This document shows, one piece after another, positions 1 to 5,400 of a DNA stretch of 5,414 nt. The notes under the pieces are model-generated. The model searched no databases. It was not told the DNA's origin and saw only the letters and a program-made list of their open reading frames with translations. Positions within the stretch are counted from its first letter, which is position 1. Every line of letters starts with the position of its first letter. Origin of the DNA: Pseudomonadota bacterium (GTDB lineage: Bacteria > Bdellovibrionota_B > Oligoflexia > Oligoflexales > JAPPIL01); NCBI GenBank assembly GCA_028877195.1, contig JAPPIL010000061.1, forward strand, positions 1-5,414, read 5' to 3'. The position numbers were made by a program, and so were the translations under genes.

Positions 1-7
1 GGTTGGT

Positions 8-436
8 TCATTTGCTCTGTGCTACTTTGGTAAGTATCTTGATGCCAACCGCCCCCGCTTGTTTGGCTGCTGACAACGCATGCACCACTAACCCATGCTG
101 CACACGGTCATCGGCTTTGATATAGACGTTCTTTGACTCACGATAGGCAAAGATGGAACGCAAACTCGCAAGTAACTTGGGTTTAGCCACCTCATCCTTT
201 TCGATGTAATACTTGCCCTCCTTGCTAACACTTATCACCAGCGGCAAAGTATTCATTGACTTATCATTCACACCACTGACGGGCAGTTTGACAGCTAGCC
301 CACCGACCGTCAAAGGAGCAGTTGCCATAAAGATAACCAGCAAAACCAACATCACATCAACAAGTGGTATGACGTTTATCTCTTTCAAATCCTCTATTTC
401 GGGATAGTTATCGCCCCTCATCATCCGCATACTCAC
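8..436 (-). CDS. exbD: ExbD/TolR-family biopolymer transport protein (ExbD-like)
   Basis: Inner-membrane stator component that works with ExbB to couple the proton gradient to TonB and so drive outer-membrane uptake of iron chelates and other ligands. The 142-residue length matches E. coli ExbD (141). Residues 1-20 are a short cytoplasmic tail, about 22-44 form the single membrane helix, and 45-142 are the periplasmic domain. The helix carries the family motif NVIPLVDVMLVLL, in which Asp27 corresponds to the essential protonatable Asp25 of E. coli ExbD. The following APLTVGGLAVKLP resembles ExbD more than TolR. The start is GTG, whose bases overlap the TGA stop of exbB (GTGA), which points to translational coupling; in-frame ATG codons at residues 3, 5 and 6 are alternatives. 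The stop lies 7 bases from the window edge, so the next gene (possibly tonB) is not visible. ExbD rather than TolR is inferred from similarity; the family itself is secure. Confidence 0.93.
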   Translation of the reverse strand: MSMRMMRGDNYPEIEDLKEINVIPLVDVMLVLLVIFMATAPLTVGGLAVKLPVSGVNDKSMNTLPLVISVSKEGKYYIEKDEVAKPKLLASLRSIFAYRESKNVYIKADDRVQHGLVVHALSAAKQAGAVGIKILTKVAQSK

Positions 437-1236
437 GCTTCGCTGTTAGTAGGTGTGTTTTCAGCTGGCGAAGGCAGGCTAGGACTGGCTGACGAAACTA
501 AATAGCGTTCAACGATGTTGAGGAAATCAGCACAAAACCCTTCGGTGTTGGTCAACACGCCGCGAATCTTATTGACGATAAGGTTATAGCCAACAGCTGC
601 GGGAATCGCTGCCGCTAAACCAAACGCTGTCGCGATCAATGCTTCTGAAATGCCAGGTGCCACGGCCGCGAGGCTCGCATCACCAGTCGTCGCTATACCG
701 TCAAACGCACCCATGATACCCCAAACCGTGCCGAACAAACCGATGAACGGACAAGCCGAAGCACCTATTGCCAGTAACGAGGTTAAATTCTCCATACTGC
801 GCCGCTCAGTAATTTTGGTTTTGCTCAAGGAACGTCCGATGTTATCAATCGCCACAGTCAACGATAAACTCCCCTGCTTGATTTGATTGGCACGCGCTAA
901 CTCCGCATAGCCGACCCGAAATATCTCCCGTGTTGGCGAAGGGGAAAACTCGCTCAAACGCTTGTTGAGATCATTCAAGGAACGACTGTCCCAAAAACTT
1001 TCAATGAACTTGGCATTGTTTCTCTCGATGCGCCACAAGGACAGCCATTTGGCAAAAAATACCGCCCACGTAGATATCGATGCGACCACCAATATCAAAA
1101 GCACACATAGGACAACTATGCCTGTTTGTGAAAGATGTAACCACAAACTATCTAGAGGCAAATACCCCCAAACATTAGCGTAAAGAGGCGAGGAAATCAG
1201 CGCAAATAACAGGAGATACAGGCGTTTCAACAACAT
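433..1236 (-). CDS. exbB: ExbB/TolQ/MotA-family proton channel protein (ExbB-like)
   Basis: Inner-membrane proton-channel subunit of the ExbB-ExbD motor that powers TonB. The best start is ATG at 1236 (267 residues), because it opens directly into a signal-peptide-like segment (MLLKRLYLLLFALISSPLYA, likely cut after LYA). A longer reading from GTG at 1278 (281 residues) adds 14 unremarkable residues. In the 281 numbering there are membrane helices at about 52-75, 165-190 and 203-237. The signature PFIGLFGTVWGIMGAF lies in helix 2 and VAPGISEALIATAFGLAAAIPA in helix 3. Thr184, Glu212 and Thr217 correspond to E. coli Thr148, Glu176 and Thr181, which line the proton path. The WGYLPLDSLWLHL segment before helix 1 resembles the E. 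coli ExbB N-terminus. The C-terminal tail is rich in Ser and Pro. Its stop overlaps the exbD GTG start. The signal peptide is unlike E. coli ExbB but occurs in some longer ExbB proteins. Confidence 0.93.
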   Translation of the reverse strand: MLLKRLYLLLFALISSPLYANVWGYLPLDSLWLHLSQTGIVVLCVLLILVVASISTWAVFFAKWLSLWRIERNNAKFIESFWDSRSLNDLNKRLSEFSPSPTREIFRVGYAELARANQIKQGSLSLTVAIDNIGRSLSKTKITERRSMENLTSLLAIGASACPFIGLFGTVWGIMGAFDGIATTGDASLAAVAPGISEALIATAFGLAAAIPAAVGYNLIVNKIRGVLTNTEGFCADFLNIVERYLVSSASPSLPSPAENTPTNSEA

Positions 1237-1310
1237 CAGGCAATCTCTGCATGGGTGATGATAGAAAGACTCCAACACCTCAACTATACCCCTGATTGCT
1301 CTACACAGTC

Positions 1311-1330
1311 AAAATGCGAAAATCATCGCA
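1311..1330 (-). terminator. Weak hairpin with short T-run between pilin and exbB
   Basis: Just after the pilin stop, the minus strand reads TGCGA, a 6-base loop, TCGCA and then TTTT. The stem is only 5 bp and the T-run only four bases. It is therefore more likely a partial terminator or an mRNA 3'-end stabiliser than a full stop, and could let some transcripts run into exbB. Confidence 0.4.
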
Positions 1331-1333
1331 CCG

Positions 1334-1852
1334 CTACTCGCAATCAGTCATAACATTGACGCTATGCTGTGGTTTTGTGCCTTTGCTGATCGTCCAAGTA
1401 TCATGCCCTGTGCCGCCACCAGCACATTTAGGGTAGATATTTTTATCAGCTGGACTGCCATCATGGTGAGCTGTGCCACCGAAGTCAGATGCTCCCCCTG
1501 TTGTCGTGTAGCCATAGCGCAAGTGAGAACAGTCATCTGGCTGAAATCCAAGCTCATTGCGCAATTCCGTGCCTTGAACTGTAGCATCACATTGAGTTGT
1601 TCCATTGACATTGCCAACCTCTAGACCAGCATAGAATTCAGCGTTTTCTGACCGATAGAGAGCCTGTAGGGAAGCGATATGGAGCAAGTTTACTTTTGCT
1701 TCACCCATGCGACTACGCGCGACAAAGCCGCGATAGCGCGGCAAGGTCAATGACGCAAGAACAGCGATAATCGCCACCACAGCCATCAATTCCACCAAAC
1801 TAAACCCGCACTTGTATTGTTTTGTGGTTTTTATACTAATCACTAAACACAT
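1334..1852 (-). CDS. Type IV prepilin-like protein
   Basis: A pilin subunit made as a precursor, cut and N-methylated by the prepilin peptidase PilD, and assembled into a type IV pilus or pseudopilus. Starting at ATG 1852 (172 residues; AAGG five bases upstream), a 16-residue leader ends in Lys-Cys-Gly before FSLVELMAVVAIIAVLASLTLPRY. This is the class III signal: Gly-1, Phe+1 and Glu+5, followed by the hydrophobic helix of type IVa pilins. The mature part of about 156 residues fits a major or abundant minor pilin. Residues ARSRMGEAKVNLLHIASLQALY continue the alpha1 helix. The globular part is rich in Gly and Thr and has four cysteines (88, 108, 143, 171), allowing two disulfides; the last pair would close the C-terminal D-region. 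It starts a probable unit with exbB downstream (115 bases to the chosen exbB ATG, 55 to the upstream GTG). Type II secretion pseudopilin is less likely but not excluded. GTG at 1843 would give a more typical 13-residue leader. Confidence 0.88.
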   Translation of the reverse strand: MCLVISIKTTKQYKCGFSLVELMAVVAIIAVLASLTLPRYRGFVARSRMGEAKVNLLHIASLQALYRSENAEFYAGLEVGNVNGTTQCDATVQGTELRNELGFQPDDCSHLRYGYTTTGGASDFGGTAHHDGSPADKNIYPKCAGGGTGHDTWTISKGTKPQHSVNVMTDCE

Positions 1853-1906
1853 CAAAGCCTTATAACTCTATATCCCGCGTATCCGTTATCGGCATAAACG
1901 CCTATT

Positions 1907-1912
1907 ATTATA
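1907..1912 (-). promoter_or_regulatory. Candidate -10 element of the pilin promoter
   Basis: The minus strand carries a perfect TATAAT about 55 bases upstream of the pilin ATG, implying a leader of roughly 48 bases. There is no good TTGACA at 17 bases (ATAGAG instead), so the promoter would be weak or activator-dependent. No sigma-54 box with the right GG-to-GC spacing fits here, although many type IV pilin genes use sigma-54. Confidence 0.4.
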
Positions 1913-1931
1913 AGGCATCTTCTGCATGCCT
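1913..1931. repeat. Inverted repeat AGGCAT-N7-ATGCCT in the pilin promoter region
   Basis: A perfect 6-bp inverted repeat with a 7-base spacer directly abuts the candidate -10 box and occupies the -35 to -10 spacer. That position suits an operator, but no regulator is known. Further GGCAT/ATGCC words at 1891-1895 and 1934-1938 suggest clustered half-sites. Confidence 0.4.
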
Positions 1932-1932
1932 C

Positions 1933-2056
1933 TATGCCTAACCCTTAAAGCAGCACCCGAAAAAAAAGGACACACTACCTAGCTCCAAACTTAAGGAGTG
2001 GTGTAATGCATCCACTTTCATCAGGGCAACTACACGTTAAGCCAAGTATGCCTAAC
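1933..2056 (+). repeat. Two copies of the 10-base word TATGCCTAAC
   Basis: The same 10 bases occur at 1933-1942 and 2047-2056, 114 bases apart, on either side of the probable terminator. A 10-base match inside about 200 bases is unlikely but not impossible by chance. The second copy is part of the hairpin at 2034-2058. Confidence 0.35.
1960..2004 (-). terminator. Probable Rho-independent terminator of the lipoprotein gene
   Basis: On the minus strand, ACAC-(C)-ACT can pair with AGT-GTGT, making a 7-bp stem with one bulged C. Two further bases (CC) lead into a run of eight T at 1967-1960. The loop is long and may fold further through CTCC with GGAG. The layout fits transcription termination after the lipoprotein gene and before the pilin promoter. 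The stem is modest in G+C, hence moderate confidence. Confidence 0.45.
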
Positions 2057-2058
2057 GC
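2034..2058 (-). repeat. Hairpin just downstream of the lipoprotein stop
   Basis: Read on the minus strand, GCGTTAGGC and GCTTAACGT pair over 9 bp (two G-T wobbles) around a 7-base loop, six bases after the TGA stop. It lacks a T-run, so on its own it is not a standard terminator. It could protect the mRNA end or act together with the terminator further on. Confidence 0.45.
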
Positions 2059-2064
2059 CACGCG

Positions 2065-3858
2065 TCATTCAGCACCTACGGTCAGTGCCCGTAAAGCACG
2101 GATAAAGTCATCTTTGCTACCCGCACTGATAAAGATGTCGCTATCTTGGTGTGGCAAGGTTTCCATCACCTGCTTCTGCTTATCAGTTATGTCATGGTAG
2201 GTTCGCACCAAGATTTCACCCCGTTCAGACTTAACAGCCGAAATCATCGCCATTACGCCACCGACAGCAACTGCTGCGACAGGTGTGCCGATACGAAAGA
2301 AGTTACTACTGATATACTTCGGTGCTTTATTGAACATATTGTCCCATACGTTGCTTATTTTAGTAGCAAGATCACGTATCGCCAACATAGGTTTAGAGTT
2401 TGCAGCCTTCTGAAGCAAGTCATCTAGAGGCTCCCAAAATTTAAACCACTTGATGCCCCTATCCTTCGGTTGCGGTGCTTCATAGCCTTTAGTGCCCTTC
2501 CAGATGGATGAAGTTACCTCGCCTTCAGTTGTAATACTGTTCAATGCCCGCCGCACTACTGCTGTGCCAGCAAACGAGAGAGCGAGGGTTGAGTAGAGGG
2601 CAGTCTTGATAGAATCCGACCTTTGCGTGCCTTCCAATTGTTTGGTAGCGTTTTGAAGCAGTCTTAAATTTGCCTGCATCTTCTCCACGACAAAATACTT
2701 GCCGCCAAACAAATCACCGCACTCGTCCGTCTCACGATTACACAAGGAGAACTTGACCTTCGGTTCGCTACTGCTCTCACTTGGGCTTACGCGTAACAGA
2801 TAACTACCCTGATCAGACAGCACATGCTGGAGGCTTGCCTCTTCAGCAAACAAGTCTTGCCGACTCAAGCTTCTAAATTCCTTTAGCATGCCTTTCTTGT
2901 TTGTGCCTAAAGGTAAAAACTTAAATCCACCGCGCATCCCCCACTGCTTGAAGTATCCGATACCAAGCCCTAGTATGTTCCTATTTGCCCTTTTGCTAGG
3001 TAAAACAAAGATGATACCCTTGTGGCGGTGCTGGTAATCTTCCCCCATCTCCTTCGTGGTCATACCAAAGCCAACCGCCCACTTCTTGTCTCTTGTTTTA
3101 GTGTAAGTAAACGGGCCGCCGAGATAATTCATCCGATAGCGGTAACGACCGAGCTTAAGCAGTGCAACGCCACCTGCTCCGTATCCAGCCCGTCCCTCCA
3201 GTGCCATCTGTATCCACCGCCGCCCATTGTTAGCAGAGCACATCTCAAACCCAGCATCACCACCAACTGCGGCTAACAAGCCAGCGTCTGCTATCATACC
3301 GATGGCATAGCAGGTGCTTGTCGGTTTAACGAAACGATACAGGGTTATCTTGGCTTTGATCGGCACAGCACCAGCACTAGTCCTTAACTTGGCGATGTAT
3401 CTTGCCTGCTCGTTTCTATCTATGGGGTCAACACTTGCCTGCTTGCGATAACTCTCACACTCAGCCAACACCTCGCGCACCGACTGCTCAACTTCTAGCC
3501 GTGCGTTTAGCGTTACCAAAAAAGCCGCGGCTTGACGCGTGCCTGCAAGACCACCTAATCGCCGCTCAACTATCTCTCGCACACAGACAAGTAAATTTTG
3601 CGCATCTATATCCGACACTGGGTAAGCAAAATCTTCATCAGCATACTGGTCATCTATAGTCGTCATGCTTTCTTCGGCAATCTTGAGCTCGTCAGCATCG
3701 GTGGTATCAAAAGCCCTGCTTAAGTCAGTAGTTTCAGCAATTTTGTGGTCGCTAACCTCACGACTAGACTGCTCCCTACTGTGAGAAGTAGATATACATC
3801 CAGTGGCAAGCATTAGCACTACGGCAGCAAGACCGCTTGAAAAAGAAATAAGTTTCAT
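2065..3858 (-). CDS. Unrecognised large lipoprotein (597 residues)
   Basis: I do not recognise this protein. The start ATG has GGTGAT three bases upstream. Residues 1-20 are a lipoprotein signal peptide (Lys2, hydrophobic 8-19) ending in the lipobox LATGC, so Cys21 would be lipidated. Ile at +2, not Asp, predicts transfer to the outer membrane by the Lol system. Residues 22-85 are polar and acidic, probably a flexible linker. About 86-160 look helical (VCVREIVERR, LEVEQSVREVLAECESYRKQ). About 165-310 are rich in Gly and aromatic residues with alternating patterns (GRYRYRMNYLGG, NILGLGIGYFKQW), suggesting beta structure. A CNRETDEC pair (Cys373, Cys380) sits in a likely beta region. Two hydrophobic stretches, about 418-435 and 521-543 (TPVAAVAVGGVMAMI), could insert into membrane. 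The last 50 residues look soluble. It appears to be a single-gene unit with its own leader and terminator. Lipoprotein status is well supported; function is unknown. Confidence 0.85.
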   Translation of the reverse strand: MKLISFSSGLAAVVLMLATGCISTSHSREQSSREVSDHKIAETTDLSRAFDTTDADELKIAEESMTTIDDQYADEDFAYPVSDIDAQNLLVCVREIVERRLGGLAGTRQAAAFLVTLNARLEVEQSVREVLAECESYRKQASVDPIDRNEQARYIAKLRTSAGAVPIKAKITLYRFVKPTSTCYAIGMIADAGLLAAVGGDAGFEMCSANNGRRWIQMALEGRAGYGAGGVALLKLGRYRYRMNYLGGPFTYTKTRDKKWAVGFGMTTKEMGEDYQHRHKGIIFVLPSKRANRNILGLGIGYFKQWGMRGGFKFLPLGTNKKGMLKEFRSLSRQDLFAEEASLQHVLSDQGSYLLRVSPSESSSEPKVKFSLCNRETDECGDLFGGKYFVVEKMQANLRLLQNATKQLEGTQRSDSIKTALYSTLALSFAGTAVVRRALNSITTEGEVTSSIWKGTKGYEAPQPKDRGIKWFKFWEPLDDLLQKAANSKPMLAIRDLATKISNVWDNMFNKAPKYISSNFFRIGTPVAAVAVGGVMAMISAVKSERGEILVRTYHDITDKQKQVMETLPHQDSDIFISAGSKDDFIRALRALTVGAE

Positions 3859-3870
3859 GTCATCACCATC

Positions 3871-3922
3871 AATTTGAATTTTACAAGCTTCCAGCCAGCT
3901 ATCGGTGCGATAGATTCAAATT
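3871..3922 (-). promoter_or_regulatory. Nested inverted repeats upstream of the lipoprotein gene
   Basis: A perfect 9-bp inverted repeat, AATTTGAAT (3871-3879) with ATTCAAATT (3914-3922), encloses a second perfect hairpin, CTATCG-GTG-CGATAG (3899-3913). In the minus-strand leader RNA the outer stem would end three bases before GATGGTGATGAC and the ATG, close enough to affect ribosome access. It may instead be an operator or a cruciform. No riboswitch family is recognised, and no clear -35/-10 pair was found in the 119-base gap. Confidence 0.5.
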
Positions 3923-3977
3923 TTAAGTTTTAGCAGAACCAGTGGGAGAGCGGAGGCAGGGGGCGGACATTATGCGC

Positions 3978-4763
3978 CTACCTGTTGTGGAAAACCCCTT
4001 CCATCTCGGCTTTAATCAGCGAAAGGGTGCGTTGTGCGCCAGCAGTGTTGAGGTCAACCTCATCACGAAAATACGAGGGTTCGTTCATGCGTTTGCGGAT
4101 GAGTTTAGTTTGCCAGACATTTGCTTTAGTATTGTTGTGGTCATAGCAAGCATAGTCGTCAAGAATTTTTGGTTCTAAATAGTCTTGAATGCTATCCAAA
4201 TCATGGTCGAGATAAACTTGTTTGCCATCATTACTACGGGTAAAGCCACGCACAAGGTAATCGATGATAACGACATCGGATTCAAAAGCACCAAACATGT
4301 AGTTCAACGCCCGCAACGGCAGGATCTTGCCGCAGGTGGAGATACTTATGTCCAAGCGAAAAGAGCAGACCTCCCCTTTGAAATCAGGGTAAGTGTGAGC
4401 ACAGATATGGCTCTTATCAAGATGTGCGGCTACCGACACAGGCACAGGGACGTTTGCTGGCTGCGGAGGGTGAGGAGTATCAGCAACGATGCTATCTGAC
4501 AGGAGCAGCATTGAGCTTGCCCCCCAAGGGCGATAGTCTTGATCGGAAATGGCAAGGACTCGTGCTGCAATCATCTCGGCGATGTTGCGCAGTATCGCAG
4601 AGATTTTTTGGCGATTGAAGTTTTCATTAACATACGCCACGTAGGAATCCCGCTCATTAACCGAGCGAGCGGCGGCAAAATCATAGAGATTGAAGTTTAG
4701 TGTCTTGGTGAGATTGTTAAAGCCTTGCAACTCCAATGGTGCAGACTCAACTAGGCGCTCCAA
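3978..4763 (-). CDS. speD: S-adenosylmethionine decarboxylase proenzyme, E. coli type
   Basis: Removes the carboxyl group from S-adenosylmethionine, giving the aminopropyl donor for spermidine synthase; a cytoplasmic pyruvoyl enzyme. Length (261) matches E. coli SpeD (264). The start ELQGFNNLTKTLNFNLYDF parallels E. coli KLHGFNNLTKSLSFCIYD. The processing site lies in VAAHLDKSHICAHTYP: the chain cuts itself between Lys117 and Ser118, and Ser118 becomes the pyruvoyl group. Cys144 in STCG corresponds to the E. coli Cys140 proton donor. ALNYMFGAFESDVVIIDYLVRGFTR is another conserved block. The C-terminal part (about 195-261) diverges more. The start is TTG, supported by a perfect AGGAGG eight bases upstream and by homology starting about residue 11. 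The usual partner speE is not adjacent; msrB lies 114 bases upstream and the lipoprotein gene 119 bases downstream. No strong terminator follows, only a 4-bp GGCG/CGCC stem. Confidence 0.96.
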   Translation of the reverse strand: MERLVESAPLELQGFNNLTKTLNFNLYDFAAARSVNERDSYVAYVNENFNRQKISAILRNIAEMIAARVLAISDQDYRPWGASSMLLLSDSIVADTPHPPQPANVPVPVSVAAHLDKSHICAHTYPDFKGEVCSFRLDISISTCGKILPLRALNYMFGAFESDVVIIDYLVRGFTRSNDGKQVYLDHDLDSIQDYLEPKILDDYACYDHNNTKANVWQTKLIRKRMNEPSYFRDEVDLNTAGAQRTLSLIKAEMEGVFHNR

Positions 4764-4771
4764 TCAACAGT

Positions 4772-4777
4772 CCTCCT
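4772..4777 (-). promoter_or_regulatory. Ribosome binding site that fixes the TTG start of speD
   Basis: A perfect AGGAGG on the minus strand lies eight bases before TTG at 4763. No ATG lies in frame between it and the conserved SpeD N-terminus, so this site decides the start. Confidence 0.85.
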
Positions 4778-4802
4778 AATGCTGTGGTCTACAGATAAAC
4801 AA

Positions 4803-4831
4803 CTTATTGGCAGAGTATCGTTGTTGCTCAA
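4803..4831 (-). promoter_or_regulatory. Candidate speD promoter
   Basis: On the minus strand TTGAGC (4831-4826), a 17-base spacer and AATAAG (4808-4803) match the sigma-70 consensus at four of six positions in each box. Transcription would begin near 4796, leaving a leader of about 33 bases before the speD TTG. The -35 box overlaps the loop and one arm of the hairpin at 4822-4837. Suggestive only. Confidence 0.3.
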
Positions 4832-4837
4832 GCAACA
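4822..4837. repeat. Inverted repeat TGTTGC-TCAA-GCAACA between msrB and speD
   Basis: A perfect 6-bp stem with a 4-base loop lies 41 bases after the msrB stop. No T-run follows on the minus strand, so it is not a standard terminator. It overlaps the candidate -35 box of speD and could instead be an operator. Confidence 0.45.
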
Positions 4838-4877
4838 GGTATAGATAAGGTTTGTTTAGAACTAATGCAAATAAAAA

Positions 4878-5324
4878 TTATTCAAACATACTCACATATT
4901 GACCATAGCCTTCGTTTACAAGGTCATTCTTGTGAATAAAACGTAGCGCCGCGGAGTTGATGCAGTAGCGCAGTCCACCCCTTGCCGTCGGCCCGTCCTT
5001 GAACACATGCCCAAGATGCGAATCAGCTAACTTTGAGCGCACCTCTGTCCTGCGCCGAAAGAGAGAGTGGTCGGATTTTTCAATCAGCGCCCCGTCAGCA
5101 ATAGGACGCACGAAAGACGGCCAACCAGTGCCAGAATCATACTTGTCGTTAGAAGAAAACAGCGGCTCACCCGATACCACATCAACATAGATGCCAGGCT
5201 CTTTGTTGTTCCAGTAAGTATTTTTGAAAGGCTTCTCTGTCCCGTCGCGCTGTGTAACACGATACTGTTCAGTGGTTAATGTTTGCCTGAGTGTCGCATC
5301 GGAAGGTTTGTCGAAAGCAGTCAT
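4878..5324 (-). CDS. msrB: Methionine-R-sulfoxide reductase, zinc-less single-cysteine MsrB
   Basis: Reduces the R form of methionine sulfoxide in oxidised proteins. I chose ATG at 5324 (148 residues): GGAGG lies five bases upstream and homology to E. coli MsrB (YVTQNHGTE / YRVTQRDGTE) begins soon after. A longer frame to ATG 5384 (168 residues) adds a non-conserved Met-rich stretch. Conserved blocks are SGEPLFSSNDKYDSGTGWPSF, ADSHLGHVFKDGP and RYCINSAALRFI, with catalytic Cys121. Zinc-binding cysteines of E. coli MsrB are replaced (Asp48, Ser51, Ser97, Ala100), as in the MsrB half of MsrA-MsrB fusions such as PilB. The recycling cysteine in SGCGWPSF is Thr66, so Cys121 is the only cysteine and must be regenerated without an internal disulfide. 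No signal peptide is visible, suggesting a cytoplasmic enzyme. No MsrA domain precedes it. Confidence 0.95.
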   Translation of the reverse strand: MTAFDKPSDATLRQTLTTEQYRVTQRDGTEKPFKNTYWNNKEPGIYVDVVSGEPLFSSNDKYDSGTGWPSFVRPIADGALIEKSDHSLFRRRTEVRSKLADSHLGHVFKDGPTARGGLRYCINSAALRFIHKNDLVNEGYGQYVSMFE

Positions 5325-5329
5325 CATTA

Positions 5330-5334
5330 CCTCC
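5330..5334 (-). promoter_or_regulatory. Ribosome binding site favouring the short msrB start
   Basis: GGAGG on the minus strand is five bases before ATG 5324 and only two before ATG 5327. A second AAGGAG (5387-5392) lies two bases from ATG 5384 and eleven from ATG 5375, both poorer spacings. Use of two starts cannot be excluded. Confidence 0.55.
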
Positions 5335-5400
5335 ATCATATTGTTTGCGGAGGGCTTTCCCCGGCTTTGTTGCATAACTAACATCTCTCCTTTTTAGTAT

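Larger units (their letters stand above)
1853..2064. other. Intergenic region between lipoprotein and pilin genes
   Basis: About 210 bases without a gene. It holds, in minus-strand order, a hairpin right after the lipoprotein stop, a probable terminator ending in eight T, and a candidate pilin promoter overlapped by an inverted repeat. The 10-base word TATGCCTAAC occurs twice on the plus strand. No small coding frame with a convincing ribosome binding site is seen. Confidence 0.6.

Noticed and set aside
1348..1617. Second minus-strand frame within the pilin gene
   Set aside because: Out of frame with the pilin, Met- and Gln-rich, and without recognisable features. The pilin frame has the full class III signal and paired cysteines.
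1806..1815. Haemophilus-type DNA uptake word (AAGTGCGGT)
   Set aside because: Only one near match (AAGTGCGGG), lying inside the pilin coding region. I noticed no repeats of it in the window.
1885..1945. Sigma-54 promoter for the pilin gene
   Set aside because: GG and GC pairs exist on the minus strand, but their spacing is two or three bases off the -24/-12 requirement.
2034..2058. Integron attC site (GTTRRRY and RYYYAAC boxes)
   Set aside because: The boxes are in the wrong order for attC (RYYYAAC should come first) and only 7 bases apart. There is no integrase and no cassette-like array.
3022..3659. Plus-strand open frames opposite the lipoprotein gene
   Set aside because: They are short (about 85 codons), of unnatural composition, without recognisable domains, and lie antisense to a long convincing gene.
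3962..3977. Rho-independent terminator after speD
   Set aside because: The stem is only GGCG/CGCC with a 9-base loop, and no T-run follows.
4185..4499. Plus-strand open frame of 104 codons opposite speD
   Set aside because: Antisense to a securely identified gene, with no family resemblance; a shadow frame.
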